The position numbers and the translations under genes are program-made. Positions 23,691 through 36,731 of a DNA stretch of 64,000 nt are shown here, in pieces. The DNA lies in contig NC_080570.1 of assembly GCF_030247185.1 (NCBI RefSeq), positions 128,518,650 through 128,582,649 on the forward strand. The letters run 5' to 3'. The first letter of the stretch is position 1. Each line of letters opens with the position of its first letter. The notes under the pieces are model-generated. The model saw nothing but the letters and a program-made list of their open reading frames with translations. It was not told the DNA's origin and ran no database searches. Origin of the DNA: Malaya genurostris (taxonomy: Eukaryota; Arthropoda; Insecta; Diptera; Culicidae).

Positions 23691-25059
23691 TGTTTTCATC
23701 TCATTTGATTTCGCAAAGTTGCCAAGTTTTCTCATAATGTTACAAAAAAAAATGTTTTCCTTCTTCATAATATCAACAAGTTTTTTTTTGGTATCCGTGA
23801 CATTAGTTTAATTATATTGTTAGTATCTATATTTCAATCAAACTATTTCGGCTTCGAATATTACCAGAAAGAGCGTGTTAAATACTAATGAAATAACCAT
23901 TGTGACAAATCTAGTAGCACTGGTTTCTTTCCGCTATACGTCACCATAACATTGTTAAGTGTGTGTGTGTTTCATCGACTGTGCACAGAGATGCCAGATA
24001 TTTTCATAAAAAATATTTATCTGCTCTATCTGTTTTCACTAATAAAATGAATCAGTTCAAATTCGTTAAAAATTTTAATATAAATGTTTATCAGTGTTCA
24101 TCATCAAATATTTGCACAAAAGATTTCCATTTCAACATTGGATTTGTCGGTTGATTATAGTTTCTAAAAATATCGTGTGTTATCTCATACTAGGCATTTG
24201 GCTATTTTTAAAGAAAATTCTGACATTTTGAACCTGAGAGTGTAATAGTGCAATATTTTGGTTTTGATAGCTGCCGCCATTGCTAATTTATGGGATGAAT
24301 AAAGGACCAACGATAGGATGAATATAAAACCTTTGAGATGAAATTAGGAGCATAGTAGTGAACATATCAGAAGTGTTTTTAGTTGATTTTTTTAATATTA
24401 TTTTAATTTCCAAGGAATGTGAACCAATTCTCAATGTGGAGCAATTAGGCAAAAATATTAAAAAATCGCAGTGATTTTAGTGGCTAAATCAGGGTTTTAG
24501 GGTAACGTCCAAACAAACGTTACGTCTAAATGAAATAGGGAACCCTTACCCTACAACAGTTTTCTACTAACTACAACACTACCGAAAACACCAAACCAAT
24601 AGGACTAATCGTTTTTGAGATGTATGTAATTGAAAATATCCAAGGATTTTGCCTTCCTAAGAGTTAGGCTGATGATGGAAATTGCCCTTGTTGGTTATGA
24701 AGAATACTGATGCAAAATTTGAATCAATTTAAAAAAAATATGAAAAAATCGACCTTCGAATTCAAATGGACTCAGCTCAAGAGACTTGAATATGTTGCTA
24801 GGAACAAGTTGTTATGATTTTCACTTCTTTCTTTAATTTTATGCGCACGCATTTTTCCACACATCATGTAGTAATAATATTCGATCTCATAAATATAATG
24901 AGCATAGAACTAAATATCAATTTAGGTTACGGCTGAAGCTATTTTCCGCTGTCTCTGTTTTTTCTGAATAATTTATATATTTACTTGAGACTGTGATGAT
25001 GATGATTGCAAACCTTCGCGAACCACGTTTCAAATCATCACGTGTCGCCGTAACCTACT
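23691..25059. other. Intronic filler, nothing recognised
   Basis: AT-rich. 23975-24000 carries the AGAGATGCCAGATATTTTCAT end motif of a dispersed repeat. No gene. Confidence 0.4.
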
Positions 25060-25720
25060 GCATGGTTGTTGCCGGCAATGCGAACGGTGTTTTAGCTTGA
25101 TTTGCATGATCTGTAAAACGCACGCACGAACACACACACACACACACGATCATACAACATTTATTTTGATATCGCAAGAGATAGGTCTGCTTTCGATTCA
25201 ACGTAGACAACAGGCAGCCAGCCGGCTTTCGGTCTTCGGATTCTCGAGTTCGAAAAAATTTATTTATCCAATCTACACCACACAGACACCAGGCTAAATA
25301 TAAAACCACTACCCTCTCTCGAACAACCGACCGACCGACCGACCGACCAGCAGCATGGTGTTGTGATGCACTGTGTGTTACTTTTACGGGTTTGGTTTTG
25401 TTGTTTCTTCATCGCACTGTGTGCGCTGTGTTTTATAAAACATGGACCCTGCTTTCGGGTTTGCCTTTGCCTTGCCTTGCCTTGCTTTGCCTGGGCTAAC
25501 TCGCGGCTGTTGCTAAGTGCCCTCCGAGCTCCAACACTGCCAACGTTCGCCCGCCGCCCATAGCAAAACAGTCGAATGCCGACCGCCAACAAACAGCGCC
25601 GAATCACAGATTCGGACGAGAGAAGAGGATAAGACGAGCAAAAAAAAAAAAAAATACAGTAAGGTTATAGTCAGTGTAAACGAACGGTATGCCAAATTGT
25701 TTTTACTTTTGGCTCGATAA
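25060..25720. promoter_or_regulatory. CpG-richer island inside presumed FoxK intron 1
   Basis: This 650-bp block stands out from the AT-rich surroundings. It has many CpG dinucleotides, (GACC)n at 25326-25349, (CA)n near 25130-25146, CT-rich runs (CCCTCTCTCG) and no transposon signature. It could be an alternative promoter, a leader exon or an enhancer. ORFs on both strands here are overlapping and low-complexity, so I do not call a protein. A weak donor-like ACA|GTAAGG sits near 25658. Confidence 0.35.
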
Positions 25721-26396
25721 GTCCGTGGAGACCCCGTGGCAAGTTCGGTTCATTTCGGTATCAATTGTACCGCTTTGGATAGGGATAACGACCCAAACAG
25801 AGTTCGATGAAATGAGCTTTCAACTCGTCAGAATAAAATGTCTGTTTCGACTACTCAATAATAGCATAACGAAATTTTGCATGTAGTAAGGTAAATTCAT
25901 ACATAGAGTGCAGAAACTAATTAAACTCGTTTAGTTTTATCGCAGTTTAATCCATCCAATTTCAAAACAAATTTTCTATTGACATATGGTAAAAATAGCT
26001 TCAACACCCTATTCAGCTGGAAAACTAAAAACAACATAAAACCGTTGCTAAAAATACGAAGTTGTTTCCAACACAAATAGAAATGACTTCACTTAGTAAG
26101 CATCCATAACTGACGTGAAATTATTGGAGTTTTTTTGGTGTTGATTGTTATCGGACTTAAACCCAGTCTTCAGGTGTAATTTGCATTGTTAGGACGTATG
26201 TCGGATATTTAAATACGAATTGTGACTTTTCAGTATTTCTTTTGATTACTAGCAATTAGTTTTGCTCATTTTTAAAAGCTTATATATTCTCAAAAAAATC
26301 TTTTTTTTTGTTATTAAACAATGCTTCTGTTTTGCTCTGAATTTACTTCGTTTCGTTTAGAAGTAAGTTATTTATACACGGAATTTGTCATGATTG
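25721..26396. other. Intronic filler, nothing recognised
   Basis: AT-rich sequence with no repeat or ORF that I can support. Confidence 0.4.
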
Positions 26397-27327
26397 AAAA
26401 CCTGTTTTGATCCACCTATTAGTGTATTGATACCTTTCTCATATTACTTATATTTTCAAAAACATCACAACAAGATTCTGCCTAGTATATTTTTTTCCAA
26501 TTTTGAATTAAATCAAAAACTATCATAACCTTTTCAATTTGTAAACAGTTATGTCAAGTTAATATAGATTTAACCGTGGCAACCTTGCACGCTCTACAAA
26601 CTTGAACAAAGCACGCTGTGTGCTAGGCGGTGGCGTTTTCCTTATCCGTACCAGCACATACCGATGCTTACCGTTTCTGCATCATTTTGTATGACATTTT
26701 GAAAGTTTTGACACTCATCGCCCTATAATTCCGGAACCGGATGTCGAATCTGAATGGAATTGCACAGTATCTTTCAAGACAATGAAAGCTTTAATATGAA
26801 TCATGTTTTGTGAAAATCGGTTTAACCGTTGCTGAGAAATCAAAGTGAGTTCCATTTTTGAAGCTTTTCATCACTATTACCGGTGCTTTCGGGACCGGAA
26901 ACTGGAGACTAGTTGTCCCAAAGTAGATTTACATATCCACTAACTTACAAAGTCTGCCAATTAGATGAATTTACCGGTAAGTTTTATAAAAATTTGCATG
27001 TCGTTTCGCCATTGCTGAAAAAAAACTCATTAAATTGGAAACTTTCCACATATCGCATAAAACCTCGGAACCTTTTTAAAAAATGTTAAGACCTTTCATT
27101 TGCATTTTAGTTTGTGCGCATTTTCTCATGGATTTGGACATAGTAATTCCGGAACCGGAAGTCGTATAAAGATGAAATTCAATTGCCTAACTAAATCTAA
27201 TGGACCATCACACCTTCCATTTGAATCTGAGTTTGTGAAAATCGGTTCAGCCATCTCTGAGAAAATTGAGAGACATTATTTGTCACAGACATTTTGTGAT
27301 CTCGACGAACTGAATCGTATGGTATAT

Positions 27328-28815
27328 TTTTTTTTTCATAAATACGTTTATTTCATAGGCAATATACATAAGTTTTTCTTCGCCGTGGCATCCACAATAC
27401 ATAGTAGTTTAAATCTAATACATTTCGAATATCATATTAGTATGTTGGTACTCATTATTTAATCTAAAAACTGTTTTTATCAAGCGAGTTGCTATTTTAA
27501 ATAACATTAAATAAAATACATTTATTTTGTACATGATCTTATAACTATTTCAGGTTTGTTTGTATCAGTTCACCACTTATATTCAATATCCTATAGTTGG
27601 CTATTGGTTGAACTCATGGAAGAGAAAACAGTCTAACATAAAATAAAATTTAAATTGGAACTCCAATGGATTTAATGAAATGATAAAGAAGTTTCATGTA
27701 TGGAAGGTCACGACAAGCAAGAATGTCGCGAACTGGGACATTGGATAGTCTACCTTGGGTACGCAAGGAATTTATTAGTTGAGATCTGACATCACGAAAC
27801 TCCACGCATGTCCAAACAACATGGTCAATATCGCGGTAACCTTCGCCGCAAGCACAATGATTAGTCTCGGAAAGTCCAATTCGAAGGAGATGTGCATCTA
27901 ACGTGTAGTGATTGGACATGAGTCTGGACATCACACGAATGAAATCTCTACTCACATCCAGTCCCCTGAACCATGCCTTTGTCGATATTTTAGGAATAAT
28001 TGAGTGCATCCACCGACCCAGATTATCTTTATCCCAAGAAGCTTGCCAGCTGGCAAGTGTTCTTTTGCGAGACGCGCTATAGAATTCGTTGAAAGCAATC
28101 GGTCTCTAATAAATCTCACCCTCAATAGCACCACGTTTGGCTAAACTATCGGCTCTTTCATTGCCTGGAATGGAGCAATGAGCCGGAACCCAAACTATTG
28201 TGATTTGATAATTATTATTCAATATGACGTTCAGGCACTGTTTTATTTTGCCCAAGAAAAAAGGTTCATTTTGGCAAGCAGCGTTTGAGCGAATAGCTTC
28301 AATTGCACTCAGACTATCTGTGAAAAGAAAATAATGGTTTGGAGATAACGAGACGATTACACTCAAACTATAATGAACTGCTGCTAACTCTGCTATATAA
28401 ACAGATGCAGGTTCTTGAAGCTTAAATGAGACCGAAACATTATTGTTGAATATACCAAACCCAGTAGCCTCTTCAATTCGTGATCCGTCCGTGTAAAATA
28501 TTTTCTCAGAGTCAATATGCCTGAACTTACTTGTAAATATTTTTGGGATTTCCATCGAGCGTAGGTGTTCCGGGATTCCACGCACTTCGCGCTGCATGGA
28601 TGTGTCGAAAAATAAAGTTGAGTCTGGGACATTTAGGAGGCTGACACGGATAGGAATATATCTTGAAGGGTTGATTTTCTGTGACATATGGTTGTAATAT
28701 ACTGTCATGAATCTTGTTTGAGATTGAAGCTCAACTAGCCTTTCGAAGTTATTAATAACCAGGGGATTCAGTACCTCGCATCTTATTAGCAGTCGCGATG
28801 AAAGCTCCCAAAAAC
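27328..28815 (-). mobile_element. 5'-truncated RNase H-bearing non-LTR retrotransposon with 15-bp target-site duplication
   Basis: It is flanked by identical AATCGTATGGTATAT at 27313-27327 and 28816-28830. At its left (3') end the plus strand starts with a T-run, i.e. a poly(A) tail on the minus strand. Only the C-terminal RNase H portion and the 3' UTR remain. The host repeat reads continuously when the element is removed. Confidence 0.85.
27650..28708 (-). pseudogene. C-terminal RNase H region of LINE ORF2, one nonsense codon
   Basis: The frame shows the RNase H active-site pattern: YTDGS, then AELAAV, then TDSLSA, and GNERAD preceded by WVPAHCSIPGN. Downstream is a Cys/His motif (CACGEGYRDIDHVVWTC). 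The two parts are in one frame, separated by a single TAG at 28108-28106, so the copy is broken only by that stop besides its 5' truncation. RNase H degrades the RNA of the RNA:DNA hybrid during target-primed reverse transcription. Presence of RNase H fits the I, LOA or R1-related clades; I do not choose between them. Confidence 0.85.
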
Positions 28816-28995
28816 AATCGTATGGTATATGAAACTCGGCCTTCCGGGCTTCCGTCCAAAAACGTGAAAATCCACCGGAAACCGCATTACAACTTCGATT
28901 ATAAATTATGAACGGAATGGGTCATTTCGCCGAAAGCGTCGTTTCATCGAAAGCAATTTTTTCGTTTTTGTCTCTCAAATAGAAAAGCAATGCAA

Positions 28996-30059
28996 TCACT
29001 GTGAAAGCCGACTTTTCAGCCGAGGACGAATGTCATATACCATTCGATTTGGGTCGACGAACTGAACAAATGACTGTGTGTGCATGCGTGTATGTGTGCG
29101 TGTGAAAAATATTGTCACTCAGTTTCCTCGTAGATGGCTAAACCGATTTTTACAAACTTTGATTCAAATAAAAGGACTCATACAAACTTCCGAATTTTTT
29201 TGGATGTAAATTTCGGTTCCGATATTACAGTGTGATATGCACAAAAAAATGAAAATAATGTCAGTAGCTTTCGCTCAACCAATGCCTCAACCGATTTTTA
29301 CCATCTAAGGGTCTTCAGATACCATAAGAACATCCCGATTTTTATTCAGATCCAACTTTCGGTTCCTGAGATAGGGTGCTTTAGAATGAAAATGTCAATT
29401 TTAGGAGTTTTTTTTGTAGTATGAGTAGCGAATTCTTTAAATTGAACAATAAATATCTCTAATTTGCAGATCAAAAAAATCTAGGGCCTAATTAATAGGT
29501 CCCATACAAAATATCCAAGTCCGACTTCCGGTTCTAACGTTACAAGGTGATAAGTTTCCAAAATTTCAAATCGTCATGGAAAATCGTAAAATATCTTCTA
29601 AGTTCTGCTCAAAACTGTTCCATTTTGTAGATCATTTATGGTCATATGAGCTGTTTTTGATTAAACTGGACTCATTATTTCAAATCGAATGTGCAGAAAT
29701 TTTTTTTTTTTTTTTTGGATTTGGCTAAAAGCTGTTTCAGTCTGATGGTCATTTTAATATATAGATCATTTCGCTGAAAGAGTCGTTTCCCCGAAAGTAA
29801 ATTTTTCGAATTTTTATGTTTATTATTTTAATTTTTTTTTAGCAAATTTTTCGAATTTTTATATTTATTTTTTTATAACGGGTTGTGCACTGATGATGTG
29901 GTATGATATCAGATGTAACAGTTCGTTGTAAGTGAAAACTAAATGTTGAGGAATGGATATTCGCCTGCGATTTTCAATACAATGAAACAACGATATAATT
30001 TTGGATGGGATATTTTTTATTAAATTTTTGTTGTATAAATATTACAATAATATAAATAA
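28996..30059. other. Diverged pieces of the CCTTTCTCAT repeat family; no gene
   Basis: 29048-29110 and 29140-29240 show the GACGAACTGAAC, GTGTGTG and TTTCGGTTCC modules in degraded form. 29700-29720 is a T-run. Confidence 0.45.
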
Positions 30060-30290
30060 GCAGTCGAATTCGGCGCCTTGCTCGTCGAGCGAATCTATCA
30101 ATAATTTCATCAATAAACCTGCTTCGATGTTGCAACTGAGACAGCAATTTGTTTTCAACTGCCATAAGCAGAAGCCACTGAAGCCTCTACTGAAGGTGTA
30201 CATACAATATGAGACTGAGAGAACAACAAATCTCAGAGCTGTGCTGAGCGATTCCTCTCTTCTTGAATCTGCGCAGTAACTCATGTGCAC
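30060..30290 (-). repeat. Dispersed repeat related to the hAT-like sequence at 45082-45250 and 46332-46534
   Basis: On the minus strand it shares GAGGCTTCAGTGGCTT, CTTATGGCAGTTGAAAAC and AAATTGCTGTCTCAGTTGC with the copies in FoxK intron 4. Confidence 0.6.
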
Positions 30291-31714
30291 GGAAAAAAAT
30301 TACTAACACAACGACCAGAGATACTTGCTTATTATGCCCAAGACAAAATCCTCGCGTTCTGAGTGCCACGTACTAGCTACGGCAATGCGATATAAAAGAT
30401 CGTTTGGCTGTCATTGTCCAGCAAACGCTGCTTAGGGTGAATTAGTGTACATTGTGCTGGGGACAAAATTGCTCATTATTTGATATTCGGTACAATCCGA
30501 CTTGCTTTCTTCATTTAATCCAGTTCTTCTGATCGGATTCTGTTTTTTACACTATCTTTCTTCTGGTAAGAGATGGCTAAATAGCTATTAGTTAATTTGC
30601 TTATAATAATTCAATTTTTTAATGGAAATGCTAACGTATTTTTTAAATATTTTGTTGGTTATATCATTGTAAAAATATTGTTTTAACAATTAAATAAATA
30701 ACTAAATGAAAATGTTCATAATAGCTACATAGTAAGCTGCTGTAACAAGAAATATTGTGTGACAAAATGGATTTGATACAATCAGTAGAACTGGAGATAA
30801 TAAATTTCAAATACAAGATGCTTTCAAATTTTATTGGATTTAACTAACACTTCAAAAAATAATAAGAATAAAAAAAATTATAAGATTTCAAAATTCGGAA
30901 ACTATTTTTTCTCGAATTTTGTTCGATTTGTAAAAGAATGTCTCATATACGAACACCATTAGTTAGAGAAAGAGAGAGAGAGAGAGAGAAATAGAGAGAT
31001 CTGCTGTCTTTAGGGGTAAGATGAAATTAGGTGCATTCGCTTTTCAAGTTTGAGTTATGCTCAAAAAGCCTGTATTGATCAATGGATTATTATAATTCTA
31101 ATTACAAACAAAATCACTATTTACATTTTTTCAAGCAAACCAAGGCCGTTGGAATATTTGGGAATGCATATTTGCAAAATGTACCGAACGCCAGCATCGA
31201 ACCTAATATGCAAAATTGACCTCCGTTCGTTTCTCAGCACTTGATAATATATTGCAAACGTGACTCAGGTCGTGTCATCATCAAACACAATCTGGCCGTT
31301 GCCTACTAGATCTTGGTTTGCTTATAATCATATACATTCTTTTCATGTGTTGGTGTTGTATTTTTGTTATGTTCCTAACATGCGATATGTCTTGTCGAAT
31401 GATGGTTTTCAAGGTAGCAGAACGATGGTGGCGGCGCTTTTACTTCATATTATTGAATTGAAATGATTGAAATGCAAATGCTCGAAGGTTTCTAGACGGT
31501 AAAAGAATATCCTTTCAAGCTGTTGCCAACAGAATTATGCTAATTGAAATTCCTAATGTTCTATTTTCAGGTGCATCTCTGCTCAAATCAGATTTTCTTT
31601 TTCAACTACCGATCAGAGTCAGTTTCAAGTCTATTTGCGTTTTCGTTTGAGAAACACGGAACTGACCCTGGGCAATTTATTCAAACAAACAATTTAAATG
31701 AAACGAAGCTAGGT
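30291..31714. other. Intronic filler; no gene
   Basis: AT-rich, with a short (GA)n at about 30966-30989. No open frame has a recognisable domain. Confidence 0.4.
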
Positions 31715-31975
31715 ATAACCAAAGACATCACATTAACAAGATATCCAGCTCTCACATTTCCCGAACAAATCATTGGCAACATCCTTTTTTGCGAGCATGG
31801 CATCCTCAGGTGAGGCCGCATCGCATCTCGTACATAGAAGTAGGGGAGAGAAATGTCAAATTCGTGCACTCTAAAATAGGAGTAATGCTCATCCATACAA
31901 TTGACATGATATGTTGAATGTGATGCCGTGCGATGGCGTTGTTGCACTGAAGATTGATTCCGCTAAAAGCTGAAA
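31715..31975. repeat. Dispersed repeat, copy 2 (partner 9880-10150)
   Basis: Direct copy of 9880-10150 with few differences. Confidence 0.7.
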
Positions 31976-32965
31976 GGGTCTGGTATAACTCAAATACGGT
32001 ACTTGAATTATTCTATTTTCTATCAACATTTTTACATTTGGCTCCAATTATGATCAAATTAATATTCGGGTAATGGATAGATGTTTGGATTTATTTTACA
32101 TTGTAAAAAATTAATAATAAACTAAAATAGATGACATAAGAAAATCTCTAGATAAACTTGAATTAATTTACTATACGTTCTTACTTTTCTGGATCTTGAA
32201 AACGGATTTTTTTTGCCGTATTTATTCCGTATCATGATTAGCGACATGGTGGTTCAAAGATAATTTAAAAAAAAATCTTACAAAAGTGATGTACGGAATT
32301 TAGTTACTTCTATTATTTAAAGTTTATGGTATAGGTATCTATTAGAGATTGTCCGGAACAGAGATGCCATTTATACAGATTTATCTGCATTATACAGATT
32401 TTTTACACACACGCGCATACAGGTTTAATACTGATACTACCAACTCTAATGTTTATCGCTAGCATAGTGTCCGTGTCATATGTTGGGACTATAGTACATT
32501 CTAGCCTTTTTTGCGGGGGATTCAAATCGCAAAAAAAAATCCCATGAAAAACCGCATGAATGAAAAAATTTACATAAAAAACCCATAACTTTAAAAAACT
32601 CGCGTAACAAAACCTCAAAACTAAGGTAATACGTGAAACGCCGAGATCTGCTGTTTTCTCCAGATTTTTTTTAGAAAATGTAGATTTTGAGATTTCCGAA
32701 ATCGAATATTATTGTTGTTTTGTTATATCTCGAAAAACACCTGAATCGAATCTGAACATAAAATATATATCCCAGATAGTCGACATAATTTTTTTTCGAG
32801 ACAACACTAGATCTCAACTTTTCTTGCATTTCCAAGACGAACAATAATAAACTATGAAAATTCGTTTTAAACATTTGCATAATTTTAAAAATTCGCATAA
32901 AAACGTCCACATAACATTGAAAATTTACTTAAAAATCCTTGAAAATTCGCATCAAAAAAGTCATA
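31976..32965. other. Repeat-derived intronic sequence; no gene
   Basis: 32355-32600 and 32870-32960 contain the GAAAAACCGCATGAA / ATTCGCATAAAAA modules also found at 16510 and 33750. Confidence 0.45.
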
Positions 32966-33486
32966 TAAAATCCACCTAATTGTGTAATGATGCCTTTCTC
33001 ATATCAATCATACTGTCGTATATAATACTGTGGTATTCTTCAAAATAATTTTCTTCGATTGTTAAAAGAATAACCGCAATCGGTTTGTTTGACCGTCTAC
33101 TGATAAAAAAGCGCAGAAGATTTAAAATCGATTTAGATTTTTTACGGCTTTTTCGAGCTTTTCAGTGATGGTATAAAAATTTTAACACACTTTACCTTAT
33201 ATTTCCGAATCCAGAAGTCGAATCCGGATGCAATTCAGAAATTATGTATGGGACAACAGGACCTTTCATTTGAACCTAAGTTTGTGGAAATCGGTCGCGC
33301 CATCTATGAGAAAAACTAGATATTTTCATTTTTTGTGTTTTATCCCTTGACTCCGGAGCCGGAAATCGGATCCTAATAATATTCAGGAATTTTGTATGGG
33401 ACCACAAGACTTTTCATTTGAATCTAAGTTTGTGAATATCGGCTCAGCCATCTCCGAGAAAAGTTAGTGCAAAAAAACGTTACATA

Positions 33487-33545
<59 letters not shown>

Positions 33546-33660
33546 TTTGCGTACTCGACGAACTGAGTCGAATAGTATATGACACTCGGCCCTTCGGACC
33601 TCGGTTCAAAGGTCGTTTTCACAGTGATTGCATAACCTTTCTATATGAGAAAGACAAAAA
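32966..33660 (-). repeat. Near-complete copy of the CCTTTCTCAT dispersed repeat
   Basis: It runs from AATGATGCCTTTCTCATAT near 32985 to CCTTTCTATATGAGAAAGAC near 33638, so the ends contain a short inverted CTTTCTCATAT. Two internal direct modules (CCGGA..TCGGATC..CATTTGAA.CTAAGTTTGTG) lie at about 33200-33310 and 33350-33460. Confidence 0.6.
33493..33544. repeat. (CA)n microsatellite
   Basis: About 26 perfect CA dinucleotides inside the dispersed repeat. Confidence 0.95.
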
Positions 33661-34384
33661 GGGAGACTTCAAACCCGATCTTATCTAATATTTATCACTT
33701 AGGGTCCGTGGCATGTGAAGAAATCATAGTATACTCAAGTCTTTTTTATGCAACGGATGCGTACGGCTTGAAACAATCAGAAGAACCCATACTTTTCAAA
33801 ATTCGCTTGAAATAAACCGCAGCAGAACTTTGAAAATTCGCATAAAAACCGCAAAGATAAAGGAAATTAATTTTTTAGATGTTTTAAAATACACAAAACT
33901 TTGAGGTCTGGTGTTATCTCCATAAATTTTTTTTGTATATCGTTTTTAGAAAATCCCGCAAAACAAATTTTGTTGACCCGAAAATAGACTTTTTTATGCT
34001 CAAAATTCTAAAAAAAATCATTGAAAAATTAAAACTTTTTAGAGAATCGTTCAAGTACACGAGAATATCAATAAGAACAAAGAAAAAAAAATCATGAAAA
34101 TCGGTTGAGCAGTTTTCGAGATATCACTTCCACCACAAAGGTCTATTCCGAGATAAAGTTTTGTGTTAATTTCAATTTTAATCGATACAAACGGCTGTCA
34201 TTTCAAATGAAGTGCTTCGATCTGGATGAAATTCTACCAACATATTTTCAGAGGTACATACTTTCAGAATAGGCTTCAACTTTGTATTTAACCTCTTAAT
34301 GATATTCAATTCCATTACCTGAAAACACGAAAATCTTATGATTCGAACACATACAAATAATACAATTATTGGTGAATTTCGCTG

Positions 34385-34625
34385 AAGGGCTGCATTAGCG
34401 TAAGTAAGTTCCTCTTTGTTTACTTTCTCTTCCGATTATTGTGACGCGATCACGAAGAATCGTATCAGTACTAATCGATATTTGAAAATTTCTGGTTTCA
34501 TTCCATTTACAAAAAGTTGAAGTGAACGAAGGGAAATGTTTAGTAATTAATAGAAAAGAAAGTAAACAAAAAGCCGGTGAAAAATTCATCGGACGTTTAT
34601 AAAGGTTTTTTTTTGCTGGTATTTT
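34385..34625. mobile_element. TA-type MITE relative of 48245-48505
   Basis: It contains TCTTTGTTTACTTTCTCTTCC and, inverted, GAAAGTAAACAAA, with the shared internal GTAATTAATAGAA. The termini are eroded. Confidence 0.5.
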
Positions 34626-34699
34626 TTGGCAACACCTTTTTTGACAGATCACGCGTGAATCGTGTCTTGTATCATTGTCAAACTTGTTTAGTTTAGTCT

Positions 34700-34955
34700 A
34701 TAATTTAATCATGAATCGATCTGCTACGTCTAATATTTGATGAATGGACGCTGGCAAAGTTGGAGGAAGCTTTCCATTTTTTTTATCGAAAAATTGTGTT
34801 TAGCGACGAAGCTCATTTCTGGTTAAAGGGATAAATCAACAAGCAAAAATGGAGTTGGACACCAACCAGAAGCATCGCAAGAGCTACCAATTCATTCCAA
34901 AAAGTTACTGTTTGTTGTGGATTTTGGGCCGGTGGCATTTTTCGATATGTAGGAG
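34700..34955 (+). pseudogene. Tc1/mariner-superfamily transposase remnant
   Basis: One frame reads LRLIFDEWTLAKLEEAFHFFYRKIVFSDEAHFWLKG, an in-frame TAA, INKQKW, then a segment ending VTVCCGFWAGGIF. FSDEAHFWL is the first catalytic-Asp block of Tc1/mariner-like DDE transposases, and VTVWCGxWAGGI-like is the segment before the second Asp. Only about 80 codons remain. It is a dead internal fragment. No TIRs were found. Confidence 0.75.
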
Positions 34956-36731
34956 AGAGTGTGCCTAAGTTGAACCTTGCTCATGAGCCATCTAAAGCGA
35001 AGCCGCGGTCAACATTTGCATGCGTTTACAGTGTTCTTCTATATCTCTTAAAAACACCCTTTATAATATGAATGTACTTACTGTCCACAATCCCTAAAAA
35101 AGTTAGTTCAATACTCGAGCTCCAAGCAAAGTTGAATTAGTTGTACAAAGATTCTTGTAGCCATTTTGCTCAAAGCCTTTTAGGTATATATTTGACACTA
35201 ATTATTACTGCAATTGTCAGCGAATATAAAGATTTTCGCGAAAACATGTGTACATCAATACAGGGAAACTTAAAACTGATATGTTATGATCTGTCATAAA
35301 ATTACACACTGTACACACTTATGTCCAAATGATTAGATATAAAGATGTCTACACTTAAGATTCAAGTGTGATGACACTCGCAGGTGTCATATGATGACAC
35401 ACTTCATATTTATGCGCCTAACTTTTGAAGCACAAATGCAGCGTATTAAATTTTTAGTGCTCCTAGAAACATGAAATATATTAGAACAATATTTTTTTTG
35501 ATTTTCAATAGTGTAGTGAATCTCCGAAGGAATGAGAAGCTGTGTTCAGTTCCTATTTTTATCTAAATATTTCATTTTGGGCCTCTATTCATGGTTTAAA
35601 TATATCGTTCATGTAACAGTTTTGAAACTTATGATTGATGCGTATATATTAAAGCATCATCCAAGAATGCTCAATATTTGTACACCATTTTCAACAATCT
35701 ATTTTCAATACCCTGCGCACTCATCCGGTATTCTTTCCGACGTCTGACAGAACTCGAACCGTTTCAATTTGAGACAGCTGCTACACTATTCAAATCAAAT
35801 CAAATAAGGCCGTATCAAATTCCTCGAGTTAATGGAGATTCGTTATGGAAATCTTACTGCGCTTAGTGTCCTTCCTGTGAGTTGATTTTCTCAGCTATTT
35901 TATCGCAAAACAGCTACGATACAATTACCGAGCTAATGTACAAACATCTCCATTCATTGCTGTTATTTGTAAAGTTAGCTCACCGGACAATCTTTAATTA
36001 CCGGTTATTATTTGTGGCTTAACAGAGCATTATTAACTGTTATATATAATGTCGGAATATGTGTAAACTATTTTCATTAATCTACAATTTGTATATAATG
36101 CGAAGTGTTCTGTGTTTTTGCTGAAACAAGTTATCACATTCTCCTGTTCCTCGGATACAGCATAAAACGACAACAAATTGATACAACCTCAAAAAGTTCA
36201 TACCTAGTCAATGTTTATTTTTCATTGAATCTTGTGTAGCATTACGGTTGATTTTGCTATAGACTCTACTGCACATAATCGATCCCGTACTCGCTGTGCC
36301 GTGTTGTTACCAATACAGTCGAAACGTACATCAGAATGAGAGAACGAAACGAACGACTGAGAGAGAGAACTGATAAACAAACATGAAAACAGTCTGGGTC
36401 GGGTATGCGAGAGAATGCTAGATATGTGTGAGTGTATTTTCGATTTATTCAATATTCCAATAGGAGTGGAATTTATCAAAGCGTCAGAAAAAAATGGGGA
36501 GAAAAATAAAAGCAACACAGGCGGTGTCACAATATACTACTTTCAGAGGATACTTTCTGTTTTGATTCGTGCAGAAGACTGTCTGGTGTAAACAAGTGAT
36601 TACGTAAGAGCCGCTGTAAATTTGTGTTCATTTGCAGTCGATAAATATAACCCTAGCAAGTGTATTAAGGTTTAGGAAAGAAATTTTCGAAATTGCCTCG
36701 TTACTAAAGATTTTTTTTCTTCTGGTTTCAG
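34956..36731. other. End of presumed FoxK intron 1; no gene
   Basis: AT-rich. 35280-35410 has several TGTGATGACACTC-like repeats. 36220-36600 is GA-rich (GAGAGAACGAAACGAACGAC) and could be regulatory. The intron ends in a long T-tract and TCTGGTTTCAG. Confidence 0.4.

Larger units (their letters stand above)
26397..28995 (-). repeat. Abundant dispersed repeat (CCTTTCTCAT family), split by a LINE insertion
   Basis: It starts with CCTGTTTTGATCCACCTATT..CCTTTCTCAT. It contains internal duplicated modules (AAGTTTGTGAAAATCGGTTCAGCCATCTC near 26815, 27230) and continues past the LINE with ACTCGGCCTTCCGGGCTTCCG. The same modules occur at 32966-33660 and 59960-60100. The LINE occupies 27328-28815. 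Confidence 0.6.

Noticed and set aside
25260..25607. 115-codon minus-strand frame in the CpG-richer island
   Set aside because: Arg/Gln-rich because of base composition and the GACC repeat; frames on the other strand are equally open.
33424..33688. Open frames of His-Thr / Cys-Val repeats over (CA)n
   Set aside because: Translation of a microsatellite.
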